64,000 bases of DNA, taken from contig NZ_CP023315.3 in the NCBI RefSeq assembly GCF_002310375.3, positions 2,666,001 through 2,730,000 on the forward strand, read 5' to 3'. Shown here in pieces: positions 1-9,384 of this stretch. The notes beneath the pieces are model-generated. The model was not told the DNA's origin. It worked only from the letters and a program-made list of their open reading frames with translations, and did not search any database. Each line of letters opens with the position of its first letter. The first letter of the stretch is position 1. Made by a program: the position numbers and the translations under genes. The stretch comes from Caulobacter vibrioides (GTDB lineage: Bacteria; Pseudomonadota; Alphaproteobacteria; Caulobacterales; Caulobacteraceae).

Positions 1-340
1 TCGAGCGCTCGGCCCGCACGGCCGTCAGCTTGTCGGCGTCAGCCTGGATCGTCTCGTCGCCCTCGTCGATCAGGTCCAGCGCCTGCTCGACCAGCAAACG
101 GCCTGGCGACTTGGCGGCCAGGCGATAGAACACCCAGGCGCCGTCCGGGAAGCGTTCCACAAGGCCGGCCTCGGCCAGCAGCTTCAGGTGGCGCGACACG
201 CGCGGCTGGCTCTGGTCGAGGATCCGGCACAGCTCCAGAACCGACAGCTCCTCGGCCGCCAGCAACGCCAAAAGCCGCAGGCGCGTGGACTCGCCGGCGG
301 CGCGCAGCACCTCGACAACCTGTTCGGCGGTAAGCTTCAT
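1..340 (-). CDS. ArsR-family regulator, probably fused to a methyltransferase (partial, 5' part)
   Basis: The reading frame is open from an ATG at 340 to the left edge (113 codons, C-terminus missing). The translated N-terminal ~75 residues form an ArsR-type winged helix: a helix with ESTRLRLLALL, then LDQSQPRVSRHLKLL as the recognition helix, and a wing with DGAWVFYRLA. I see no metal-binding ELCVCDL-type cysteine motif; the equivalent segment reads VLELCRIL, with one Cys. In alphaproteobacteria, regulators with this N-terminus are often joined to a SAM-dependent methyltransferase and lie next to metF/metH; that part would be outside the window, so the fusion is inference. A perfect palindrome sits directly upstream, which suggests autoregulation. 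Confidence 0.8.
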   Translation of the reverse strand, partial: MKLTAEQVVEVLRAAGESTRLRLLALLAAEELSVLELCRILDQSQPRVSRHLKLLAEAGLVERFPDGAWVFYRLAAKSPGRLLVEQALDLIDEGDETIQADADKLTAVRAERS

Positions 341-342
341 AG

Positions 343-366
343 GGATATAAAGATATCTTTATATCC
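343..366. promoter_or_regulatory. 24-bp perfect palindrome, likely operator of the ArsR-type gene
   Basis: GGATATAAAGAT at 343-354 is followed without spacer by its exact reverse complement at 355-366. It ends only two bases from the ATG (340) of the ArsR-type gene, where a ribosome binding site would normally lie, and no Shine-Dalgarno is visible there. A dimeric winged-helix repressor could bind it and block transcription, and the message may be leaderless. The site is seen directly; its function is inferred. Confidence 0.6.
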
Positions 367-383
367 GATTTGGCAAGAGAAAC

Positions 384-761
384 TTATGTCTCGGAGTCGC
401 CTTTCAGGGGCTCCCAAAGCTCAATCTTCACCCCGGCGGGGTCCATGAGCCAGGCGAACCGGCCCATGCCGTCTTCGTCCTGACGCCCCACGGGCTCGAC
501 GCCCTCGGCGGCCGCCTTGGCCAGGACGCCATCCATATCATCGACAATGAAATTGATCATGAACGGCGCGGTCGACGGCGCGAAGTATTGGGTGTCGGCG
601 GCGAAGGGCGACCAGGTCGTCGAGGTTGACCTGGGATGCTCGAACATCGCCCCGCCCCAGTCATGGATCTCAAAGCCTAACACACGCGCGTACCAGTCGC
701 GGACAGCCTTGGGATTCTCGGCCTTGTAGAAGACACCGCCTACGCCCAGCACCTTGGCCAT
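384..761 (-). CDS. VOC (glyoxalase/bleomycin-resistance fold) protein
   Basis: 125 residues, one vicinal-oxygen-chelate domain. Visible signatures are the N-terminal FYKAENPKAVRDWYARVLGF segment, a central INFIVDDMD strand, and the C-terminal strand WLMDPAGVKIELWEP with a conserved metal-ligand Glu. GGAGACGTGAC before the ATG at 761 acts as ribosome binding site. It follows the HxlR-type gene by one base, so the two are almost certainly one transcript. The substrate is unknown; VOC proteins of this size include glyoxalase-like and antibiotic-sequestering proteins. With an HxlR regulator and a carboxymuconolactone-type protein next door, detoxification of reactive electrophiles is a reasonable but unproven guess. 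Confidence 0.8.
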   Translation of the reverse strand: MAKVLGVGGVFYKAENPKAVRDWYARVLGFEIHDWGGAMFEHPRSTSTTWSPFAADTQYFAPSTAPFMINFIVDDMDGVLAKAAAEGVEPVGRQDEDGMGRFAWLMDPAGVKIELWEPLKGDSET

Positions 762-762
762 G

Positions 763-1116
763 TCACGTCTCCAGCGCGTTCGCCCAATCCTCGGACCACC
801 TTAGCAGAGGCCAAAGCGCGACGATCAAGTCTCCGCCGCGGGGGCTCAGGCGATAGCCGCCCTCCGCCGCGACGATGTCGGCCGCGCGCAGTTCGGTCAG
901 GCGCGTGTTCAGCGTGCCGGGCGGCAGTTCGGCCGCGGCCTGGAGCGCCCGAAAGGTCAGCACCCTCCCTTCGCGAAGCTCCCAGACGATCCGCAAGGCG
1001 CCGCGACGCCCCAGCAGATCAAGAGCCGCCATGATCGGCCTGCCGGTGTCCGACCCGCGAACGGCCCCGCCCGGAAGGGGCGCTTCATTTTTTGTAGCGT
1101 TTTCGCGATCCTGCAT
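763..1116 (-). CDS. HxlR-type winged-helix transcriptional regulator
   Basis: 117 residues. The core from residue ~20 reads GSDTGRPIMAALDLLGRRGALRIVWELREG, followed by LTFRALQAA and PGTLNTRLTELRAADIV, the typical HxlR layout with a recognition helix around residues 66-80. The usual Trp after GRR is Gly here. A later ATG exists inside the first helix, but the conserved GS.TGRPIM segment lies before it, so the start at 1116 is preferred. It is divergent from the CMD-family gene at 1148; the 31-bp gap contains an inverted repeat that overlaps both promoters. HxlR proteins often sense quinones or aldehydes and repress divergent oxidoreductase genes; the ligand here is unknown. Confidence 0.8.
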   Translation of the reverse strand: MQDRENATKNEAPLPGGAVRGSDTGRPIMAALDLLGRRGALRIVWELREGRVLTFRALQAAAELPPGTLNTRLTELRAADIVAAEGGYRLSPRGGDLIVALWPLLRWSEDWANALET

Positions 1117-1118
1117 GA

Positions 1119-1131
1119 TACAAATTTTGTA
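1119..1131. promoter_or_regulatory. Inverted repeat operator between HxlR-type and CMD genes
   Basis: TACAAA-T-TTTGTA is a perfect inverted repeat with one central base, lying 2 bp from the HxlR start and 16 bp from the CMD start. TTTGTAGC occurs here (1126-1133) and again at 1091-1098, inside the HxlR coding region, as a direct repeat. This is the expected shape of an operator for a dimeric HxlR regulator controlling both divergent transcripts. Confidence 0.55.
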
Positions 1132-1147
1132 GCATGGAGGATTTCAG

Positions 1148-1690
1148 ATGTCGCCCAGGATCGATCCCGCAAAACCGCCCTACCCGCCCGCCATCGCCAA
1201 GATGCTGGAACGCCTGAAGACGCCGGGCGAGGAACCGCTGTCGCTATTCCGGACCCTGGCCCGCGACGAGCGGCTCTTCGCGCGCTTCACCGGCGGCGGC
1301 CTGCTGGACCCGGGCCACCTGTCGCTGCGAGACCGTGAAATCGTCATCCACCGCATCTGCGCGCTCAACGGCTGCGGCTACGAGTGGGGCGTCCACGCGG
1401 CGATCTTCGCCCCGGCGGCGGGGCTGGACGCCGAACGCCTCGCCGCAACCCTCGCCCCCGGGATCGCCGACTGCTGGAGCGCGGGCGAGGCGTTACTGAT
1501 CGCCTTTTGCGACGCGGTGAATACGCGGGCCGACATCAACGACACGCTCTGGGCCCGCATCGCCGAAGCCTACAGCGCAGAAGCCCGGATCGAGCTGATG
1601 ATGCTGGCGGGCTTCTATCGGACCGTCAGCCTGCTGGCGAACGGCCTCAGGCTAGAGCCCGAGGCGTTCGCCGTTCCATTTCCGGCCTAA
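1148..1690 (+). CDS. Carboxymuconolactone decarboxylase (AhpD-like) family protein
   Basis: 180 residues, all-helical CMD fold. The signature stretch SLRDREIVIHRICALNGCGYEWGVHAAI (residues ~60-85) has the family's Glu, Cys and His; only one cysteine is present where AhpD peroxidases carry CxxC, so a thiol-peroxidase role is doubtful. GGAGG at 1136-1140 precedes the ATG at 1148. It is divergent from and probably controlled by the neighbouring HxlR-type regulator. Family members act as decarboxylases, peroxidase partners or in unknown redox roles; I would not assign a substrate. Confidence 0.8.
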   Translation: MSPRIDPAKPPYPPAIAKMLERLKTPGEEPLSLFRTLARDERLFARFTGGGLLDPGHLSLRDREIVIHRICALNGCGYEWGVHAAIFAPAAGLDAERLAATLAPGIADCWSAGEALLIAFCDAVNTRADINDTLWARIAEAYSAEARIELMMLAGFYRTVSLLANGLRLEPEAFAVPFPA

Positions 1691-2646
1691 GCCGCCACCG
1701 GCGTCGCCAGCGGCTCGCCATGGAAGTACCGGCGCAGGTTCTCCAGGGTCAGGCTGACCATGGCCGGAAGGCTGTCCAGGGTGGCGCCGGCGGTGTGCGG
1801 CGTCAGCACGGTGCGCGGAACATCGGTCCACCGCGCAGCCGGCGTCGGCTCGGTCTCGAACACATCCAGCGCGGCCATGCCAAGCGCCCCAGACTTCAAG
1901 GCCTCGATCAGCGCGTCCTCATCGATCAGCGACCCGCGCGCGACATTGACGATCAAGCCCTGCGGCCCAACGGCTTCGATCACCGCCTTGTTGATCAGGT
2001 GGCGATTGGAGTCGTCCGGTCGGGCGCAGACGATCAGGACGTCGCTCTCGCGCGCTAGGGCCATTAGGCTTTCGGCGCGCGGATAGGCGGCCTCCTTGGC
2101 GCGCGGCGCCCACCAAGCGACCTTCATGTCGAACGCGCTCAGACGATGGGCCACCGCTTCGCCGATGTGCCCCAAGCCCACGATCCCGGCCTTCCGCCCC
2201 CGAAGCCCAGGGCGCGGAGCCATCCGCTCGGCGTGCGACCAGTGACCGCCGCGCAAGCGCTGGTCGCCCTCGACGATCCCGCGCCAGGCGGCCAGGACCA
2301 GGCCAACGGCATGGTCGGCGACATCGGCGGCGTTCAGGCCCGTCGAATGCGTCACCGCAATGCCGTGCGCCTTGCACCAGGGCAAGTCCACGCCGTCGTA
2401 GCCGACGCTGACGCAGGCGATGAGACCAAGGCGCGGCATCTCCGCCAACATGTCCCGACTCAACGCCATCTCGCCCGCATGGACGATCGCTCGAATGTTC
2501 TGCCCCGGCCCTTCAAGGAAGGCCATCCGGTCCGGATAGTCCCACAGCCGATGCACCTCGTAGGCGCTCTCCAGCAGCGGCCGCAGCGGCGTCAGCAACT
2601 CGTGCGACAGCAGGACCTGAGGTTTAGCGGCGGCGGTCTGGGGCAT
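1687..2646 (-). CDS. D-isomer-specific 2-hydroxyacid dehydrogenase (glyoxylate/hydroxypyruvate reductase type)
   Basis: 319 residues starting at the ATG at 2646, chosen because GGAGGAAACCT sits directly before it; a longer frame to 2685 lacks such a signal. The NAD(P)-binding motif GLGHIG is at residues 157-162. The catalytic set is Arg237 (NVARGSL), Glu264 (DVFETEP) and His284 (LTPHTAG), as in the family. It reduces a 2-keto acid to the D-2-hydroxy acid with NAD(P)H, in the cytoplasm. The exact substrate (glyoxylate, hydroxypyruvate or other) cannot be read from sequence. The stop codon overlaps the end of the convergent CMD gene by four bases. Confidence 0.87.
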   Translation of the reverse strand: MPQTAAAKPQVLLSHELLTPLRPLLESAYEVHRLWDYPDRMAFLEGPGQNIRAIVHAGEMALSRDMLAEMPRLGLIACVSVGYDGVDLPWCKAHGIAVTHSTGLNAADVADHAVGLVLAAWRGIVEGDQRLRGGHWSHAERMAPRPGLRGRKAGIVGLGHIGEAVAHRLSAFDMKVAWWAPRAKEAAYPRAESLMALARESDVLIVCARPDDSNRHLINKAVIEAVGPQGLIVNVARGSLIDEDALIEALKSGALGMAALDVFETEPTPAARWTDVPRTVLTPHTAGATLDSLPAMVSLTLENLRRYFHGEPLATPVAA

Positions 2647-2776
2647 AGGTTTCCTCCGAAGCACGGACCCCATAGCTGGCGTCAAACGCGCGTTTTGTCC
2701 AAGCTACCCCACCTACTGCGTTTGCCCAGGCCAAAGCAGGGCGGCGGCTGCTCGCCATCCGCAAGGACGTGCGCTG

Positions 2777-5700
2777 CTACGGCCCGCCAAAGATGAAGTC
2801 GGCCTTGTAGTAGCCGCTCGACGGATCGATCAGGCTGATGGCGAACGGCGCCGAACCATCGGCAAGATCGGTGAGCCAGGCGTTGTTGGACCTCACCATG
2901 ACGCCAAGGTCGGCCTTTTGCGCCTCAGCCAGAAGCCAGCCCACCATGGCGGCCTTGGTCCCCACGCCATTCGCACCGTCGCCGCCATAGGCCGCGAAAT
3001 AGTCGACGCGTCCGTCGATCATCGCGTGGATCTTGGCGTCGGTCGGCGCCGCACCGAAAATGGTCTTGTAGGCCTCGCGCGTGGCGTCGACCATCGACAA
3101 CGCCCCGTACTTGGCCGCGAACGCATCCTTACCCTCGCCCAGCTTGCCCAGGTTGACCGCGAAGTTGATGTAGCGGTTCTCGAGATTGAACGACTGGTAA
3201 TAGGCGCTGTTGAGATTGTTGGCGTTAGGCCCGGTTGGGGAAACGAGGTAATCGACGCCGGCCTGGCTCGGAATCTTTCCGGTAAAGAACTGATAGGCTA
3301 GGGTTGCGACCGAAGTACTAGCTCCGGCCTTGGCAACAAGCTCCACCACAGCCTGCGTTGCGCCGATCGAGCCGCTGGACAGCCGGCTGGACAGGTCGTT
3401 GACTACGGCCAAGGCATGCGAGCCATTGGCGCGCAGGATGTTCCCGACCACCAGGGACATCCCATCACCAAGGGCCACTGTTTTATCGTAGTACTGGATA
3501 TACTCCATGTTCCGGACAGTATCGACGCCGTCGTAGCTGTTTCCCGTCGAACCCGGCGCGGCATAAGTCCTATTGTCGGCTATCCGCCACCCATTCGTAG
3601 TCCAGGTGACAACGAAGTTATTGCTGTAACCGCGCACCCACAAGGTGTCTATGCCGGCCCCACCATCTATGATGTCGTCGCCATTGTAGCCGCCGATTAC
3701 GTTGTCGCCGCTGTCGCCCGTCAACTTGTCGGCATAGTCGCCTCCAAACAGCCGCTCGACGTTGTTTATGGTCAACGTCAGTCCGGGCGCGATCTGCTGC
3801 GCTCCGGAGATGCCGAGGTTGATATTCAAGCCCGTCGTAGTGAAAGCGACATGCGCAGTGTCGTATCCATCCCCGCCGTCGACGACGTCTGATCCCATGT
3901 TGTAGGCGGCATTTTCGGACGACAGCCAGATATAGTCGTCGCCCGCGTCGCCGAAGACGAAATCGTTACCGGAGCCCCCCGCGAGGTTATCGTCGCCCGC
4001 GCCGCCGTGGACGATATCGTTGCCTGCGTCACCGCTTATGGAGTCGTTGCCAGCGCGACCATCGAGCTGGTCATCTCCATTCTGACCGCTCAGGCTGTTG
4101 GCTCCATAATCGCCATAGAAGATGTCCGCATAGCTGCTACCGCTTAAGGCCTCGATTGCTTGAAAGGTGTCGTTGCCTTCGCCCGTGGCCTGCGGCCCCG
4201 TGATCGCCAAATCAACACGGACACCTTGGATAGACTCATAAAAGAGCACCAAGTCTCGGCCATCACCGCCATCGTAGATGTCGTTGCCTGAGCCGCCGTA
4301 AAGGAAATCATCACCTCCGGCGCCACGAACAACATCATCGCCAACTGTGCTTCGCAAATTGTCGCTGGCGTTGGTCCCCAGGATTATGTTCTGGGGCGAA
4401 GCGACGAGCAGCACAATCTTGTCGCTGAACTTAAGTTGTTCGACGTTCCTAAGGGTGTCAACGCCCGTCAGCGCTGTAGTCCGCAGGTCCCTGACCGTCC
4501 AAGCGCCGTCTGCGCCCTGGCTCCAGCTGAAGCTCGCAGAAGCGCCAGCGTACTCCACCGTATCGGCGCCGTCCCCGCCGTCGATCGTGTCATCTCCCCC
4601 CTCGCCGCTGAACCAGTCGTCGCCGCCGCCGCCGCCCAAGCGGTCGGCGCCCGATCCGCCCGTCAGGCGGTCCGCGTAGGCGCTGCCGATGACGCCTTCG
4701 ATGGAGATCAACTGATCAAGGCCAGCGCCGGTGTTCTGCGACCCCGTGTTCAACAAGTTGACTTGAATCCCGGATGTCGCGTTGGCGTAGGAGGCCAAAT
4801 CGAAGCCGCTCCCCCCGTCCAAAATGTCGTCACCCGCTCCGCCATCGAGGGTGTCGTTGCCGCCCTCACCTCTAAGCGTGTCATTTTTATCGGTGCCGAC
4901 GAGCACATCTGCGGCGGCAGAGCCGATAACGGTCAGTCCCGTCGCTCCGCTTAGTGTCAGGTATTTGTCGGCGAACCGGAGAATCTCGACGTTCTTGAGC
5001 GTGTCCACGCCGTCATAGCCCGACGTGCGCAGGTCTCTGATTGTAACGACACCGTCCGCGCCAATGGACCAACTATATTCGGTCGAGTCGCCATCAAGCT
5101 GCACGGCGTCCTCGCCAGCGCCGCCATCCATGAAATCATCGCCCTCGGCGCCAGTCAGGACGTCATTACCGAGACCGCCGATTAGCGTATCGTTGCCATA
5201 TCCGCCCCTGAGCCCGTCATTTCCGCCCGAGCCAACGACGTAGTCATCACCTTCCCCGGCATCGAGGATGATCCCTGTCGTGTATCGATCACCAATGATG
5301 ATCCTATCAGCGAGGTCGCTGCCATAGGCGTCGCCGATACGTTCGATGCTCCTGATCTTGGCGTCGGCAAGGCCCTCCCAGTTGGGCCGCAAATCGATGT
5401 TCAACGCCTCGATCGGCCGGAACCACCACGCACCGAAAGACAGGGTGTCGATACCCGCACCGCCATCGATCGTGTCATCGCCATCCATTACGATGGTGTC
5501 GTCGCCGGCCCCGCCGGATAACTTGTCGGCGCCCTGGTCGCCATAGATCTTGTCGGCGCCGCCCGAGCCGATGATCGTATCGTCGCCTCGGTACCCACGA
5601 ATAATCTGCCCAAAGAAGGTCTCGCGCCCGGCGTAGGCGTAATAGTCGATGAGAGGCTTCACGCCATCGCCCACCATCAGGACGTCGGCCGCGTTGGTCC

Positions 5701-7342
5701 CATAGAGGTCGTTAATGTTCTCGACGTTGGTGACCGTTCCACCATTGAACGTTCCAGTCCCGCCAGCCCAAACGGCGCGAAGGTCCAGGTTCATCGCATC
5801 GCCAGCGCGATCCACGGCGAAGGTGATGGTGTCGAACCCAGCCCCACCATCGACGGTATCGCGGTCGCCCATGACGAGCTGATCAGCGCCCTCCTCGCCG
5901 TACAGGCGGTCGACGCCTAGACCGCCGAAGAGACCATCGGATCCAGCGCCGCCATAGAGTGTGTCGTCGCCATCGCCGCCAGAGAAGCTGTCGTTGCCGA
6001 CGCCGCCGTAGGCCCGGTCATCCCCTGCGCCCAGCTCGACGCTAACACCAGCGGTGGCCGAGCCAACACCAACCGTCACCGTGTCATTGGCGTTGCTGGT
6101 CTTGAAGGCCCCTAGACGTTCGACTTCGCGGATTTCCAACCCGCCCACGAATCCCGAACCGCCTGTCCAGAGATTGCGCAGATCCACATTGATCGCCGTC
6201 TCGCCGAAGGTGTTGCGTTCAAAGACCACGATGTCATTGCCGCTTCCTCCGCCGACCAGACGGTCGTCGAGGTCCACGTAGAGGAAGTCATCGCCAGCGC
6301 CGCCGTCGATAGAATCCTGACCGAGCCCGCCGTAGATCAAATCGCCGCCAGCGCCACCCGACAGCGTGTCGTCACCAGCCTGGCCATCCAGTTCCACGCG
6401 ATCAGTATAGGCAGCGCCGACGACAATGGTATCGGCCTGCGCGCTGGCGGTAATCCTCCCCAAGCGCTCGATCCCGGTGATCGAGGCGCCATTGACGACG
6501 CCCTGCCCGCCGCTCCAAAGCAGCGCAAGATCCGCCTTCAGACCTGCTGAACCAGCGATCAAATGCAGCGTGTCGGAGCCAGCCCCACCGATAACCCTGT
6601 CGGCGCCCACCCCAACATAGAACTGGTCGTCGCCGTCGCCACCGTCGAGCAGATCGTCGCCGGTTCCGCCGTAAAGCGCATCCCCGCCGCCGCCGCCCAA
6701 GAGCGTAGAGGCGCCGCTCGCGGCCTTCAGCACATCACCCTGGCTGGACCCGATGACTCCCTCGATATTCAGCAGGGTGTCGTAGTCACCTTGAGCGCCC
6801 TGCGACCCTGTCCGTGAGAGATCGATCGTGACGTTCCGGTACTCGGAGGCGCTGTAGTCAACGAAGTCGAAACCGTCGCCGCCGTCGATCAGGTCGGCGC
6901 CCGCGCCGCCGTCAAGCACATCCGCGCCGCCTCCGCCCATGAGCGTATCGTTCGAGTAGCCGCCAGCGAGTCTATTGTCGCCACTATCCCCGATGAGGTT
7001 GTCCGCGTAGTTGGAGCCGACAATCCCTTCGATACTCTTCAAAGTGTCGGAACCGGCTCCGCCGGTCGCCTGAGCGCTCTTGATGCTCAGATCGACTCTG
7101 ACGCCCCCCGTGGCGTCGCTATAAACGGCGTAGTCGAAGCCCGAGCCACCATCGAGGATGTCGTCGCCTCCACCGCCGATCAGCCTGTCATCGCCATCGC
7201 CGCCTTCAAGCGTGTCGGTGCCCAGCTTGCCTTCCAGCACGTCATTGCCAGCTAGGCCGCTAAGGGTATCGGCGTCGTCAGTTCCAACAAGCGTGTCACT
7301 CGCTTCCGAACCGATGAGAATGGTCAAAGCTCGCCCCCGCAT
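2777..7342 (-). CDS. Large RTX (hemolysin-type calcium-binding repeat) protein with RsaA-N-terminus-like C-terminal domain
   Basis: 1521 residues, no signal peptide. Residues ~5-1300 are packed with glycine/aspartate nonapeptides (GGxGxDxLx), arranged in blocks separated by conserved linkers of the form VDL...G..D.L..IEG..GS..AD, the calcium-binding beta-roll of proteins exported by type I secretion. Residues ~1306-1521 (2780-3427) are different and match, from my memory of RsaA, the N-terminal LPS-binding region of the Caulobacter S-layer protein: AYQFFTG, SQAGVDYLV, LNSAYYQSF, LENRYINFAVNLG and LTDLADGSAP. The protein is therefore probably secreted and held on the outer surface. It has its own upstream region; no transporter genes adjoin it. 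Base composition looks lower in G+C than that of its neighbours. The ATG at 7342 is used; an in-frame TTG a few codons later is possible. Confidence 0.85.
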   Translation of the reverse strand: MRGRALTILIGSEASDTLVGTDDADTLSGLAGNDVLEGKLGTDTLEGGDGDDRLIGGGGDDILDGGSGFDYAVYSDATGGVRVDLSIKSAQATGGAGSDTLKSIEGIVGSNYADNLIGDSGDNRLAGGYSNDTLMGGGGADVLDGGAGADLIDGGDGFDFVDYSASEYRNVTIDLSRTGSQGAQGDYDTLLNIEGVIGSSQGDVLKAASGASTLLGGGGGDALYGGTGDDLLDGGDGDDQFYVGVGADRVIGGAGSDTLHLIAGSAGLKADLALLWSGGQGVVNGASITGIERLGRITASAQADTIVVGAAYTDRVELDGQAGDDTLSGGAGGDLIYGGLGQDSIDGGAGDDFLYVDLDDRLVGGGSGNDIVVFERNTFGETAINVDLRNLWTGGSGFVGGLEIREVERLGAFKTSNANDTVTVGVGSATAGVSVELGAGDDRAYGGVGNDSFSGGDGDDTLYGGAGSDGLFGGLGVDRLYGEEGADQLVMGDRDTVDGGAGFDTITFAVDRAGDAMNLDLRAVWAGGTGTFNGGTVTNVENINDLYGTNAADVLMVGDGVKPLIDYYAYAGRETFFGQIIRGYRGDDTIIGSGGADKIYGDQGADKLSGGAGDDTIVMDGDDTIDGGAGIDTLSFGAWWFRPIEALNIDLRPNWEGLADAKIRSIERIGDAYGSDLADRIIIGDRYTTGIILDAGEGDDYVVGSGGNDGLRGGYGNDTLIGGLGNDVLTGAEGDDFMDGGAGEDAVQLDGDSTEYSWSIGADGVVTIRDLRTSGYDGVDTLKNVEILRFADKYLTLSGATGLTVIGSAAADVLVGTDKNDTLRGEGGNDTLDGGAGDDILDGGSGFDLASYANATSGIQVNLLNTGSQNTGAGLDQLISIEGVIGSAYADRLTGGSGADRLGGGGGDDWFSGEGGDDTIDGGDGADTVEYAGASASFSWSQGADGAWTVRDLRTTALTGVDTLRNVEQLKFSDKIVLLVASPQNIILGTNASDNLRSTVGDDVVRGAGGDDFLYGGSGNDIYDGGDGRDLVLFYESIQGVRVDLAITGPQATGEGNDTFQAIEALSGSSYADIFYGDYGANSLSGQNGDDQLDGRAGNDSISGDAGNDIVHGGAGDDNLAGGSGNDFVFGDAGDDYIWLSSENAAYNMGSDVVDGGDGYDTAHVAFTTTGLNINLGISGAQQIAPGLTLTINNVERLFGGDYADKLTGDSGDNVIGGYNGDDIIDGGAGIDTLWVRGYSNNFVVTWTTNGWRIADNRTYAAPGSTGNSYDGVDTVRNMEYIQYYDKTVALGDGMSLVVGNILRANGSHALAVVNDLSSRLSSGSIGATQAVVELVAKAGASTSVATLAYQFFTGKIPSQAGVDYLVSPTGPNANNLNSAYYQSFNLENRYINFAVNLGKLGEGKDAFAAKYGALSMVDATREAYKTIFGAAPTDAKIHAMIDGRVDYFAAYGGDGANGVGTKAAMVGWLLAEAQKADLGVMVRSNNAWLTDLADGSAPFAISLIDPSSGYYKADFIFGGP

Positions 7343-7345
7343 ACA

Positions 7346-7361
7346 CGAGCGAAAGCGCTCG
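7346..7361. repeat. Small inverted repeat upstream of the RTX gene
   Basis: CGAGCG-AAAG-CGCTCG, a 6-bp stem with a 4-base loop, lies 3 bp upstream of the RTX start codon. It could be a leader hairpin affecting translation or part of an operator. No stronger claim is possible. Confidence 0.3.
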
Positions 7362-7425
7362 AACTATACCTACGATTGATCTAGCCTTGCCGATGGGCGC
7401 TGGTCAACCTTGACTGGCGGCAAAG

Positions 7426-7455
7426 AAAAAGGGCGGTGGAAACCACCGCCCTTTT
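7426..7455 (-). terminator. Rho-independent terminator of ettA
   Basis: GGGCGGTGG (7431-7439), loop AAA, CCACCGCCC (7443-7451). Five T residues follow on the minus strand and four on the plus strand, so it can work in both directions. It lies 26 bases after the ettA stop and isolates ettA from the RTX gene. Confidence 0.85.
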
Positions 7456-7480
7456 CGTTATCCAAAGCCTAGCGCCGCCC

Positions 7481-9148
<1,668 letters not shown>

Positions 9149-9384
9149 GAGGCTCGCGATCTCGCTGGACGAAGTTTCGGGGATTGGGCGCTGAAATAGC
9201 GGTCTGGAGGCCTTCGCGCAATCGTCGCCGGACGGGCTTGGCGGATCACCAGCACACTGACCGTCACGGTTCGTTCGCATGAGCGTCGAAAACTCGACAC
9301 GGAAGCTTCGCCTTGCCGTTGCTAAGCGCTGCTAGCCGAGCCCCCAGCCGGCGCCACCAGCGCCGGAATAAAGGGGATGCCATC
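9149..9384. other. Intergenic region between ettA and a TonB receptor gene
   Basis: 236 bp between divergent genes. It must hold both promoters. AAGGGG at 9371-9376 is the ribosome binding site for the receptor. I see no Fur box, no cobalamin-riboswitch core and no convincing small gene. Confidence 0.4.

Noticed and set aside
2777..7342. CRISPR-like or tandem DNA repeats in the RTX gene
   Set aside because: The repetition is at protein level (nonapeptides) with diverged DNA; there is no constant repeat with unique spacers.
9149..9280. N-terminal extension of EttA
   Set aside because: The frame is open, but starting at 9148 gives the canonical 555-residue EttA; the upstream 44 codons look non-coding.
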